From: Haliea sp. E1-2-M8
GTDB taxonomy: Bacteria; Pseudomonadota; Gammaproteobacteria; Pseudomonadales; Halieaceae
NCBI RefSeq assembly: GCF_030649675.1
Contig: NZ_JAUTDR010000025.1
Span: 1 to 53,552 of the forward strand
Reading direction: 5' to 3'
DNA length: 53,552 nucleotides
Below are positions 1 through 8,979 of the stretch, piece by piece. The position numbers were made by a program, and so were the translations under genes. Numbering within the stretch: position 1 is the first letter of the stretch; every line of letters begins with the position of its first letter. The notes beneath the pieces are model-generated. The model saw only the letters and a program-made list of their open reading frames with translations. It searched no databases and was not told the DNA's origin.

Positions 1-237
1 ACCAAACTTGGGACATGGAGCGACGAGGAAGTTGAGTGCGTCAAAATCATGCCTTTTTCAGCAGCCTGCTAAAACGGGGACTTTTCACAATCGATGCGCG
101 CACCACCGGCTGCGACATACAAGCAAGAATTTTAGTGGTGCGAATGCTTTTAGGAGACCTGGCGGCGGTATCAGGCCGATTAAAGATAAAAAACAACGTA
201 GCTGTATTCACCGAGTCACAGTATGTAGAGGTATCCA
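1..237. other. Intergenic edge, no gene recognised
   Basis: This is moderately AT-rich sequence downstream of the leftward FkbM gene. Short open frames exist on both strands, but none resembles a known family or has a convincing ribosome binding site. I see no terminator or repeat here. Confidence 0.4.
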
Positions 238-993
238 TCACGGAATGTCGATCTTTTCGTCTCTGAAAAACAATGTATTCATCTGCTTGGCGTAGAACCC
301 ATACTGTATATCTTGCATAAACTGCCCAATCGGACTTTCATTAAGGCGTTCCGGATCACAATTCAAGATCTCTGCCAGCACATATTTCGGCCGGTACTTG
401 GACCAATCATTGGATTTGAGTACTTCAAGATCTAATCCCTCTACATCCACCGTAAGGAAATCGATTTCTATATCATTCAGGTGAGTTGCCAAAATATCAG
501 CAAGTGGCTGAACTTTAATATTAATTACCTCTTTGATCCTGTACGAACTGTCTCCCTGGTCACGCTCCTGCGATAGCTCGGCGGAAAACCCATTGAGAGC
601 GGGCTCATTGAATACATAGTAGCCAAGGGTTCCCGTCATCTGCGCAACACCCACTTCCAAATTGATGTCTCTTGGCCGCCATTTCTCGAAAAGGTCCATG
701 CTACCCGGCATTGCATCAACGTTGATACCCGACCACCCCCTCCTATAGAAAAGATAAGTATTGGAGAAACGTTTAGGATGATGAGCTCCGACATCCACAT
801 AAAACCCCTTCTCCTTGTTGTCGAAGATGCGGCGCAACACCATATCCTCACCTTCCTGTGACCAAGAACGATTGGCCCACGGGTCCCAAGTCAAGCAATC
901 GATCAGTCGCTGGATGAGGTTCTTGAGAGGCGCCGGCACACGGCCTTTGTACCTCATTAGTGTCTGCAATGGAAAGTTCATCGGCTTTTTCAA
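238..993 (-). CDS. FkbM-family SAM-dependent methyltransferase
   Basis: The protein (251 aa) looks like a FkbM-type O-methyltransferase, a family that commonly methylates sugars in O-antigen, capsule or glycan gene clusters. The SAM-binding core is visible as YVDVGAHHPKRFSNT (about residues 66-80), followed by the family's acidic segment DFLTVDVEGLDLEVL (about 179-193) and a late YVLAEI strand. There is no signal peptide, so it acts in the cytoplasm. It lies 3 bp downstream of the flippase gene on the same strand, so the two are almost certainly co-transcribed. Base composition is clearly lower in GC than the housekeeping genes further right, which suggests acquisition with a polysaccharide cluster. 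The acceptor sugar cannot be told from sequence. Confidence 0.85.
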   Translation of the reverse strand: MKKPMNFPLQTLMRYKGRVPAPLKNLIQRLIDCLTWDPWANRSWSQEGEDMVLRRIFDNKEKGFYVDVGAHHPKRFSNTYLFYRRGWSGINVDAMPGSMDLFEKWRPRDINLEVGVAQMTGTLGYYVFNEPALNGFSAELSQERDQGDSSYRIKEVINIKVQPLADILATHLNDIEIDFLTVDVEGLDLEVLKSNDWSKYRPKYVLAEILNCDPERLNESPIGQFMQDIQYGFYAKQMNTLFFRDEKIDIP

Positions 994-996
994 CGA

Positions 997-2328
997 TTAC
1001 ATCAATCTGGATATCGACTTAAATACGTTTAGAGAACTCGATTTCATCATGAAGGTCTCTTTGGTTTCTGCTTGCAAACAGTCCGAAAGGTACGCTGCCA
1101 TTGCGTATGAAACGACAGTCGTAATTGCTGCCCCTCCTGGCCCATGAAGAGGAATGAGCCAACTATTCAGCCCAACATTAATAATCGCACCCAGAACCGT
1201 TCGTTGCATATTGAGCACTTGGCGGTTCTCGGCAAGAAACCATTTGCTACTGGCAACTCCAAGAAAGACAAATACTGACGCCCAGATATGAATAGCCAAT
1301 ACTGAGCCAGCGGGCGCGTATGCATCGCCAAACAATAATGTGACTACTGGTGTGGCGAGGAACGACATGGGCAGCGCCACTGAGACGCTTACTAAAACCA
1401 TCAAGTCGTACAGCTTTTGCAGGCGCGCGTAATATTGTGCTTCGCTGTGCTTCTTTGCTTCCAGAATTGCCGGAAATACAGATGCAACAATCACCATTGG
1501 GATAAAGTACCAGACCTCACTGATCCGCACCGCCGCGCTATAGACGCCTACCGCTTCGTCGCCGAGCATCTGACCAAGCATAATCTGGTCGATCTTCATG
1601 TAGATGACAACGGCCATACTGGACATGATCAGTGGCCAGCTGTCGCGAAGCAGCGTCTTTCCACGGGAGAGGCTCACACCAAGCTGGATTAGGGGAACGC
1701 CACGAACACTCATCAGGACGAGTAGGCCCATTGAGGTCACTACCAATTCGCCTAGCATGGCCCACACAAAGGCAGTGAGCGGCGCGTCTTGCAAAATCAG
1801 CAGCACCTTGATTGCGGCAAATACGAGAAAGATGCTGTTTTGTACCCAGACAACGTATTTGGACTGCACTTGCGATTCGTACCAGTACACCGCGACTTCG
1901 CTGGCTTTGAAAAACATAATCGAACCCAGGATAGCCACGATACTACGTGCTAACGCGTCATCCGGGCGTAGAAGAGCAATTACCCATAGGATCAGCAGAT
2001 AGGCCACGACTCCACCGACAAGTTGCAGCAGTGCAGCAGTGCCGAGAGTGAGCCTGGCGCTTTGGGGATCACGGACTATGTCGCGTACGACTATCCCCTG
2101 CAGGCCTAACGCGGCGATTGCACCGAACAACCCTGTGAATGCCAATGCGAAATTCAGCAGACCGAACTGCTCCGGCCCAAGGTAGCGCGCAATCCATACG
2201 CCTACAAACAGGCCGACCCCCAAACGCAGTATTTTGTCTAAGAATAGCCAGCCTATGTTATCGACGATCTTGACCAGATTCGGCCGGTGCGCGATGCGGC
2301 GGTGGATGACATTGGGGATGAGTTTCAT
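997..2328 (-). CDS. Wzx-like oligosaccharide flippase
   Basis: The protein (443 aa) is a polytopic membrane protein of the MATE/MOP polysaccharide-transporter type. About a dozen hydrophobic segments alternate with short charged loops, and the N-terminus carries the family-like stretch GWLFLDKILRLGVGLFVGVW (about residues 26-45). Such proteins flip undecaprenyl-linked repeat units across the inner membrane for O-antigen or exopolysaccharide. It is followed after 3 bp by the FkbM methyltransferase. It faces away from the ruined gmd/fcl genes to its right, so this may be the margin of a larger polysaccharide locus extending left. GC content is low relative to the rest of the window. The ATG start at 2328 gives a normal family length. 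Confidence 0.85.
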   Translation of the reverse strand: MKLIPNVIHRRIAHRPNLVKIVDNIGWLFLDKILRLGVGLFVGVWIARYLGPEQFGLLNFALAFTGLFGAIAALGLQGIVVRDIVRDPQSARLTLGTAALLQLVGGVVAYLLILWVIALLRPDDALARSIVAILGSIMFFKASEVAVYWYESQVQSKYVVWVQNSIFLVFAAIKVLLILQDAPLTAFVWAMLGELVVTSMGLLVLMSVRGVPLIQLGVSLSRGKTLLRDSWPLIMSSMAVVIYMKIDQIMLGQMLGDEAVGVYSAAVRISEVWYFIPMVIVASVFPAILEAKKHSEAQYYARLQKLYDLMVLVSVSVALPMSFLATPVVTLLFGDAYAPAGSVLAIHIWASVFVFLGVASSKWFLAENRQVLNMQRTVLGAIINVGLNSWLIPLHGPGGAAITTVVSYAMAAYLSDCLQAETKETFMMKSSSLNVFKSISRLM

Positions 2329-2557
2329 TGATGTCTGGGCAGCGCCGGATTCATCTGATTAACCGTTCTGTGAGTTGCTGCGCTGCAGTTTCACCTAACC
2401 ACCCTTGAACACATAAAACGGCACTTATGGCATCAAAAGTCTATCACATACCATTTGGTCCTTCCCGTGATTGGCCTTGGCCCATTTGACTTTTTCATTA
2501 TTTCGTCATCCACTCTGGCCCGTGTAGGATGCGAGCTGCATCAGACCAAAAAACAGA

Positions 2558-3636
2558 GCCATCTATGCAGCACTAATCACCGGTGTCACCGGCCAGGACG
2601 GCTCCTACCTGGCCGAGTTCCTGCTGGAAAAAGGTTACGAAGTCCACGGCATCAAACGCCGTGCCTCGCTGTTCAACACTCAACGCGTGGACCACATCTA
2701 CCAGGCCCCCCACATCGACAACCAGCGCTTCATGCTCCATTACGGCGACCTGACGGATTCCTCCAGCCTTACCCGCATCATCCAGCAGGTCCAGCCGGAT
2801 GAGGTCTACAACCTGGGCGCCCAGAGCCATGTGACGGTCAGTTTTGAGTCACCGGAGTACACCGCGGATGTCGACGCCATGGACACGCTGCGTATCCTGG
2901 AAGCCATTCGGCTGCTGGGCCTGGACGCAAGACACGCTTCTACCAGGCTTCAACTTCCGAGCTTTATGGCCTGGTACAGGAACCCCCCCAGCGCGAAACC
3001 ACTCACTTCTATCCCCGTTCGCCCTATGCCGTCGCCAAACTTTACGCCTACTGGATCACGGTAAACTACCGAGAAGCTTACGGCATGTACGCCTGCAACG
3101 GTATCCCGTTCAGTCACGAATCTCCCCGGCGCGGCGAGACCTTCGTAACCCGCAGGATCACCCGCCGCCTGGCCAATATCGCCCAGGGGCTGGAAGACTG
3201 CCTGTATATGGGCAATATGGACTCACTCCGCGATTGGGGCCACCCCCGGGACTACGTGCGCATGCAGTGGCTGATGCTGCAGCAAGAGGGGGCCGAAGAC
3301 TTCGTGATCGCCACCGGCAAGCAGTATTCCGTGCGCGAATTCGTGCGCTGGAGCGCCGCTGAGATTGGTCTGCAACTTCGCTTTGAAGGCCAGGGCCTGG
3401 ATGAGGTGGGCATTGTGGAGAGCATCGAGGGCGACAAGGCTCCCGCCCTGGCGATCGGAGATGCCATCGTGCGCGTAGACAGGCGCTACTTCCGCCCGGC
3501 AGAGGTCGCAAGCCTGATGGGGGACGCCACTCGCGCGCGGGAAGCACTGGGTTGGGAGCCTGAGATCACCGCCCGGCAGATGTGTGCGGAGATGGTTGCA
3601 GAGGATCTAAAGGAAGCCCGGAGGCATGCCTTATCT
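2558..3636 (+). pseudogene. gmd: GDP-mannose 4,6-dehydratase, frameshifted remnant
   Basis: Translated pieces are unmistakably Gmd, which converts GDP-mannose to GDP-4-keto-6-deoxymannose. Frame 2 gives [19 protein letters not shown] from about 2570, with the NAD(P)-binding GxxGxxG, and continues to IRLLGLDA near 2929. The reading then jumps to frame 1, where [16 protein letters not shown] and the catalytic [12 protein letters not shown] follow. One base appears to be missing at about 2929. There is no in-frame ATG, GTG or TTG near the expected start; the frame runs back to a TAG at 2525 without a usable start. The C-terminal tail is lost and the frame runs into the next gene. The upstream AT-rich leader remains. 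Three independent lesions make a functional product very unlikely. Confidence 0.9.
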
Positions 3637-4350
3637 ATGTTGCCGGGCATGCCGGCATGGTTGGTTGGCTCCGCCCTGTGCCGGCAATTGGAGAGCCGCG
3701 CAGACTGTACCCTGATTACCTCTCCCCATGCGGAGTTGAATCTGACCCGTCAAACCGCGGTGGAGGCCTTTTTCACGGATCACACTATCGACGAGGTTTA
3801 CCTCGCGGCCGCAAAAGTCGGCGGCATTCACGCCATCAGCAGCTACCCAGTCGATTTCCTCTACGACAACCTGCTGATCCCGGCCAACGTGATCCACGCA
3901 GCGCATCGGGCGGGTGTACAGAAGCTGTTGTTCCTTGGCTCCTCCTGCATTTACCCCAGAATGGCGGCCCAGCCGATGGGTGAAGGCGCCCTGCTCACGG
4001 GTGTGCTGGAACCCACCAACGAACCCTATGCCATCGCCAAGATCGCCGGTATCAAGCTCCGCGAGAGCTACAACCGCCAGCACGGCCGCGATTACCGCTC
4101 AGTCATGCCGACGAATCTCTATGGCCCCGGCGACAATTACCACCCAGAGAACAGTCACGTCATCCCCGCACTTACTGGCTTTGGCGGCCGCTTGGTTTTC
4201 GATTCCAGCAAGCCCGATGGTGCGCCGCGCAAGCTGCTGGATGTGTCTAAACTTGCGGCAATGGGGTGGCAGGCAACCATGGGCCTGGAAGATGGGCTCA
4301 GAGAGGCCTATGCCTGGTTTCGGGAGCATGGACCGGACACTCGGTCCTGA
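3627..4350 (+). pseudogene. fcl: GDP-L-fucose synthase, truncated and frameshifted remnant
   Basis: This is the second step of GDP-L-fucose synthesis (WcaG/Fcl). Frame 3 begins abruptly with [13 protein letters not shown], lacking its start codon. A tandem GGTT duplication at 3659-3666 then shifts the frame to [10 protein letters not shown] in frame 1. The catalytic Ser, Tyr and Lys ([17 protein letters not shown]) are still readable. At about 4176 the sequence jumps from SHVIPAL to [16 protein letters not shown], which in intact family members are separated by roughly 80-90 residues, so an internal in-frame deletion has removed part of the substrate domain. Gmd and Fcl remnants are fused through a deletion near a repeated GCATGCC. 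The gene cannot encode an active enzyme. Confidence 0.88.
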
Positions 4351-4414
4351 ACACGCCCGACGAATCCGTAACCATCGCAACTGTAATCATAATTTTGTGA
4401 ACCATCAATCAACC

Positions 4415-4449
4415 AAATGCGCACTATAGAATAAATATACTACGCATTT
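4415..4449. promoter_or_regulatory. AT-rich inverted repeat upstream of the molybdoenzyme gene
   Basis: AAATGCG (4415-4421) and CGCATTT (4443-4449) form a perfect 7-bp inverted repeat around an AT-rich core that contains TATAGAAT. The core stands out in this GC-rich window and lies about 105 bp upstream of the molybdopterin oxidoreductase ATG. It could be the promoter/operator, possibly for the Lrp-like regulator encoded downstream; that link is inference. Confidence 0.35.
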
Positions 4450-4554
4450 CGCCAATATTTGAACTATCCTTGTTCCCTATACGCGGCCCCATTTACCCGA
4501 CCGGGGACCGTTCGAATAATAGAGGCTTGCTGCACCATACCAAGGCGACAGTCC

Positions 4555-6747
4555 ATGACCACTACCCGGCCCAGCATCTGCCGACTGTGTATCGCCCACT
4601 GTGGCATCCTCGCCACGGTCGAAGCGGGCAAGCTTACCCGGGTCACCGGTGATTCGGACAATCCCCTGTTCAAGGGCTATACCTGTCCCAAAGGGCGGGC
4701 CCTCCCGGAACTGCATAACCACCCCGATCGCCTGCTGCAAAGCCAGAAACGGAGCGAGGAAGGCGATTTGGAGCCTATCCCCAGCACACAGGCAGCGCGG
4801 GAAATTGCCGATCAACTGGGGGCACTTGTCGCCAAACACGGCCCCCGGTCAGTAGCGGTATACATAGGCACCAACTCCCTGCCCTATCCCGGCGGCCCCC
4901 TGGTGGCATATGCCCTGCTGCGCGCACTCGGTTCGCCGATGTTCTTCACCGCCAACACGATTGATCAGCCTAACAAGCAAATTGCCCAGGCCCTGCACGG
5001 CATCTGGCAGGGCGGTGATCAGGATTTCGAGCGAGCCGATACCTGGCTGCTTATCGGTGTCAACCCGGTAATCTCCAAAGCGGCCGGCATCCCTTGCCAG
5101 AACCCTGCCCAGAAGCTGAAGGACGCCGTTAAACGCGGCATGAAACTGATTGTGGTGGACCCCAGGACATCCGAGACCGCCAGCCGCGCCGCTATTCACC
5201 TGCAGCCGCGCCCAGGTGAGGATGCGACCATTCTCGCGGGTATGATCCGGGTCATTATCCGGGAGTCCCTCTACGATCAAGATTTCGTCGCCCAGCACTC
5301 TGAAGGTATGGATTCACTGGCCGCGCAGGTTGAACCGTTCACGCCCGAGGTGGTGGCGCAACGGGCTGGTATTGATGCAGAAACGCTGGCAAGGGCGGCC
5401 CGGCTGTTCGCCTCAGGTACATCGGGTGGCGTAAACACCGGTACTGGCGCCAGCTTTTCCATGAACAGTAATCTCACCGAGTACCTCGCGCTGGCCCTGA
5501 CAACCCTGTGCGGGCGCTGGCCACGGGCCGATGAGCCCGTCACCCGCCCCAACGGACTGCTGCCACCCTGGCAGCCCAGGGCGCAGGCATGCGCGCCATT
5601 TCCGGCCTGGGGCTTTGGCGAGCAGATGCGCGTGCGCGGCCTCGGTGATTCGGTCGCGGGCATGCCCACGGCGGCACTGGCCGAGGACATTCTGTTGCCA
5701 GGGCCTGGCCAGGTGCGGGCGCTGATCTGTCTTGGCGGCAACCCCATGACCGCCTGGCCGGACCAGCGCAAGACCATGGCCGCCATGGAGTCACTGGAGT
5801 TGTTGGTGACCTTTGATCCGCAGCTGTCGGAGACCTCGCAACTGGCCAACTATGTCATCGCCCCCAGGCTGACGCTGGAGACGCCCGGGATGAGCCAGCC
5901 GGCGGAAACCGGCAAATACTATGGCCTAGGCATGGGGATACCGGGCAGCTACGGGCAGATCAGCCCGGCCATCGTTGATCCTCCCGCCAACGCGGACCTA
6001 GTGGAGGAATGGCAGTTTCTGTGGGATGTCGCCCGCCATCTGGACCTGGACCTCGATCTGGGAATGGCCTACGGCTTTGGTAGTTATGCTGAGTCGCGAA
6101 TGAGCGGCTTCCAGCTCGGCCGCTACGAGGCACTGGACACGGAAGGACTCTATCGGCGCATGTGCGCCAACAGCCGGCTGGACTACGACGAGGTGGCAGC
6201 ACATCCCCATGGCCTTCTGCGGCAGCAGGACGTGCTGATTGCGCCAGGGGAAGCTGACTGTACGGCGCGCCTGCGCCTGGATGACCCAACAATGATGGCG
6301 GAACTCCAGGTGTGGTCCACCAAGGCTTCCGCTGCCAGCGCTGATGACATCGCGTACCCCTTCCGACTGATACCCCGCCGCAGCAACAACTTCATGAATT
6401 CAACCGGAAGGAACATAGCGAAGCTCCGGGCGGGAAAGACCTGGAACCCTGCCTTTATGCATCCCGAAGATATCGCTCGCCTGGGGATCGAAACGGGGGC
6501 GACTGTTTGCCTGCGGTCTCCCTGGGATCACATCCAGGCAATCGCGGAGGCCGACCCAACGCTGCGACCGGGTGTAATAGCAATGACCCACGGCTTTGGC
6601 GGGCTGCCGGGGCAGGAGGCGCAGTTCCGGGAACTGGGCAGCAACACCGGCCGCCTGCTCAATACCGAGGTGGACTTCGATCCCTACACCGGCATGCCCA
6701 GAATGGGCAATGTTCCGATTGCCGTAACACCTAGTTCAGACCAATAA
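4555..6747 (+). CDS. Molybdopterin-dependent oxidoreductase, [4Fe-4S]-containing
   Basis: The protein (730 aa) belongs to the DMSO reductase/formate dehydrogenase superfamily. The N-terminus carries a cysteine set for one [4Fe-4S] cluster (CRLCIAHC, then C in GYTCPKGR), followed by bis-MGD-binding landmarks: a WLLIGVNP strand, LIVVDPRTSET, LICLGGNPMTAWPD, and a C-terminal molydopterin dinucleotide-binding domain beginning near LIPRRSNNFMNS. There is no twin-arginine or Sec signal, so it is cytoplasmic. The segment NTIDQPNKQIA sits where the metal ligand is expected; an Asp ligand there is only a guess. Start ATG 4555 is chosen over an upstream TTG because it places the cysteine motif at the usual distance and has AAGGCGA about 8 nt upstream. 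It is followed after 27 bp by a TonB-dependent receptor. The substrate is unknown. Confidence 0.88.
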   Translation: MTTTRPSICRLCIAHCGILATVEAGKLTRVTGDSDNPLFKGYTCPKGRALPELHNHPDRLLQSQKRSEEGDLEPIPSTQAAREIADQLGALVAKHGPRSVAVYIGTNSLPYPGGPLVAYALLRALGSPMFFTANTIDQPNKQIAQALHGIWQGGDQDFERADTWLLIGVNPVISKAAGIPCQNPAQKLKDAVKRGMKLIVVDPRTSETASRAAIHLQPRPGEDATILAGMIRVIIRESLYDQDFVAQHSEGMDSLAAQVEPFTPEVVAQRAGIDAETLARAARLFASGTSGGVNTGTGASFSMNSNLTEYLALALTTLCGRWPRADEPVTRPNGLLPPWQPRAQACAPFPAWGFGEQMRVRGLGDSVAGMPTAALAEDILLPGPGQVRALICLGGNPMTAWPDQRKTMAAMESLELLVTFDPQLSETSQLANYVIAPRLTLETPGMSQPAETGKYYGLGMGIPGSYGQISPAIVDPPANADLVEEWQFLWDVARHLDLDLDLGMAYGFGSYAESRMSGFQLGRYEALDTEGLYRRMCANSRLDYDEVAAHPHGLLRQQDVLIAPGEADCTARLRLDDPTMMAELQVWSTKASAASADDIAYPFRLIPRRSNNFMNSTGRNIAKLRAGKTWNPAFMHPEDIARLGIETGATVCLRSPWDHIQAIAEADPTLRPGVIAMTHGFGGLPGQEAQFRELGSNTGRLLNTEVDFDPYTGMPRMGNVPIAVTPSSDQ

Positions 6748-6774
6748 CAATTCGCATTTCCACGGAGAGTCACA

Positions 6775-8979
6775 ATGAAAAAGAAGTATCTCATAGCCGC
6801 CATTGCCGCACTGACCACTGGCCTGCCCGCAGCCACCCTGCCCCTGCCCGCCCTGGCCGCCACCCTCGAAGAGGTGGTCGTCACTGCCCGCAAGCGCGCG
6901 GAGAGCCTGCAGACCACGCCTGTATCCATCACCACCCTCAGTGGCGAAGCCCTGGCCCAGGCCGGCATAAACCAGCTGACCGCCATCGAGCGGCAAACCC
7001 CGAACCTCAACTTCACCGTGGGCACCGGCGGCGGCAGCTCCACCGTCAACGCCTTCCTGCGCGGGGTGGGGGAGTTCGATTTCATCCTCACTACGGACCC
7101 GGCAGTGGGCCTGTACCTGGATGGAATTTATCTGTCCCGGGCCTTCGGCGCCAACCTGGAGCTGTCTGATGTGGAGCGCATCGAGGTGCTGCGGGGCCCC
7201 CAGGGCACGCTGTTTGGCAAGAACAGCATCGGCGGCGCCATCAGCGTGATCACCCGCAAGCCCACGGGGGACACCGACGCGGAGGTCAAGCTGAGCGCGG
7301 GCTCCCGGGACCTGCGCGGCATCTCCGTGTACGGCCAGACCGCCATCAGCGATACGCTGGCAGTAAGTGGATCCTACCTCCAGCGCAAAGCGGATGGCTG
7401 GCAGAAGCGGCCAGGAGATGATGCCGGCGATGTGGACCTCGCCACCGCCCGGGTGATCCTGAACTGGACTCCCGGCGACAGTTTCGAGTCCACCCTGTCT
7501 GTGGACTGGCACGAGCAGGACCAGACCGGCTACCCCAATGTGATGCTCACCTGGCAGGACGGCACAACCTTTGGCGACCTCTGGAACCTGGTCAACCCGG
7601 GCAACCCCTGCTGCACACCCAATGTCGATATCGACCGCTCCGGTGCCGGTGGACCACTGCCCAATGACGATGTCGAGGGCCTGGGGGTGAACTGGACCAA
7701 CACCTGGCAGGTCAGCGAGGCCCTGGAGCTGAAATCCATCACCGGCTACCGGGAAGTCGAAGCCCTGTTTGGCCGCGATGGCGACAACAGCCTGGTGAAC
7801 TACAACGGCGACGTGCACGACCAGGACCACGAGCAGTTCAGCCAGGAATTCCAGTTGGTCGGCACCCACGGCCCACTGGAGTGGGTCGGGGGCCTGTACT
7901 ACTTCGAGGAGGATACCCAGGACGACACCGACCTGATCATCATCCAGGGCCTGGGCACCTCGGTTTCCTTCGACAACCGCCAGAAAACAACCAGCTACGC
8001 TGCCTATGCCCACGCCAGCTATGCCGTGAGCGAGCAGCTGGATCTGTTCGCCGGCATTCGCTATACCCGCGAGGAGAAGGATTTTACCCAGCAGATCAGC
8101 AACTTCGATTTCGGGGTGCCACACGTGTTCTTTATCCCCGGCCTGCCGGTGGACAGCTGCGCATTCGATGAGCCCACGGCCTACTTCGACTGTTCCCAGG
8201 ACTGGTCCAACACTTCACCCAAGGCGGGCCTCTCCTGGCAGTTCAATGACGATGTCATGGCCTTCGCCCACGTCAGCCGCGGTTTCCGCAGCGGTGGTTA
8301 CAACGGCCGGGCCTTCGGCAGCGCGGCAGACCTGCAGGAATATGAGCCGGAGATCCTCACCGGCTACGAGATCGGCCTCAAGGCGGACCTGCTGCAACGC
8401 ACCCTGCGTCTGAACGGGGCAATGTTTTACAACGACTACGAGGATATCCAGGTTCTGATCACCCGCGCAGGCTCGGTAGCGGTGGAGAACGCCTCCAAGG
8501 CAAGCATCGAGGGGGTGGAACTGGAGGCCACCTGGTTGCCTACGGACAGCTGGCAGATACAGGCCGGGCTGGGCTACCTCAGTGATGATTCCGATGGCTG
8601 GGTGGATGTAACCGGCGACTATACCGACACCGAGCTCAAGCATACGCCGGAAATGACCTTCAACCTGGGCCTGGACTACCTGTGGAATCTGGGTGACCGT
8701 GGCAACCTGCTGCTGCGCGGCGACATGCGCTACAGCGACAGCTACTACCTCAACGCGGTCAACAGCCCCACCCTGGAGGTGCCCGGGCACAGTCTGTTTG
8801 GCGTCGGGCTGATCTACAGCGCGCCACGCGAAAACTGGGAGCTGGCGCTGATCGGCACCAACCTCGGCGACAAGCGGGTGCTCAATTCTGGCTTTGACGG
8901 CAGCGGCTTCTTCGGCTACTTCGAGGGCAGCTACAACCGGCCCCGTACCGTGGAGCTGAGCCTGACCATGCGCCTGTGA
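6775..8979 (+). CDS. TonB-dependent outer-membrane receptor
   Basis: The protein (734 aa) is an active outer-membrane importer. It starts with a cleavable signal peptide (MKKKYLIAAIAALTTG, cleavage after PALA near residue 28), followed by a TonB-box-like EEVVVTARKR and a plug domain with VERIEVLRGPQGTLFGKNSIGG (residues about 137-158). The long C-terminal barrel ends in LTMRL. The family is typical of marine gammaproteobacteria and sphingomonads, where it takes up siderophores, but also sugars, lignin fragments and lipids. A ribosome binding site, GGAGAG, precedes the ATG. Its position between a cytoplasmic molybdoenzyme and a regulator suggests uptake of that enzyme's substrate rather than iron, but nothing in the sequence fixes the ligand. 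Confidence 0.93.
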   Translation: MKKKYLIAAIAALTTGLPAATLPLPALAATLEEVVVTARKRAESLQTTPVSITTLSGEALAQAGINQLTAIERQTPNLNFTVGTGGGSSTVNAFLRGVGEFDFILTTDPAVGLYLDGIYLSRAFGANLELSDVERIEVLRGPQGTLFGKNSIGGAISVITRKPTGDTDAEVKLSAGSRDLRGISVYGQTAISDTLAVSGSYLQRKADGWQKRPGDDAGDVDLATARVILNWTPGDSFESTLSVDWHEQDQTGYPNVMLTWQDGTTFGDLWNLVNPGNPCCTPNVDIDRSGAGGPLPNDDVEGLGVNWTNTWQVSEALELKSITGYREVEALFGRDGDNSLVNYNGDVHDQDHEQFSQEFQLVGTHGPLEWVGGLYYFEEDTQDDTDLIIIQGLGTSVSFDNRQKTTSYAAYAHASYAVSEQLDLFAGIRYTREEKDFTQQISNFDFGVPHVFFIPGLPVDSCAFDEPTAYFDCSQDWSNTSPKAGLSWQFNDDVMAFAHVSRGFRSGGYNGRAFGSAADLQEYEPEILTGYEIGLKADLLQRTLRLNGAMFYNDYEDIQVLITRAGSVAVENASKASIEGVELEATWLPTDSWQIQAGLGYLSDDSDGWVDVTGDYTDTELKHTPEMTFNLGLDYLWNLGDRGNLLLRGDMRYSDSYYLNAVNSPTLEVPGHSLFGVGLIYSAPRENWELALIGTNLGDKRVLNSGFDGSGFFGYFEGSYNRPRTVELSLTMRL

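Noticed and set aside
2455-2802. Small protein gene upstream of and overlapping gmd
   Set aside because: The frame overlaps the gmd remnant, and its translation is low-complexity Pro/Arg/His with no recognisable family.
6736-8124. Long minus-strand open frame opposite the TonB-dependent receptor, and similar frames opposite the cytochrome genes
   Set aside because: They are antisense shadows of GC-rich genes, with biased composition and no family resemblance.
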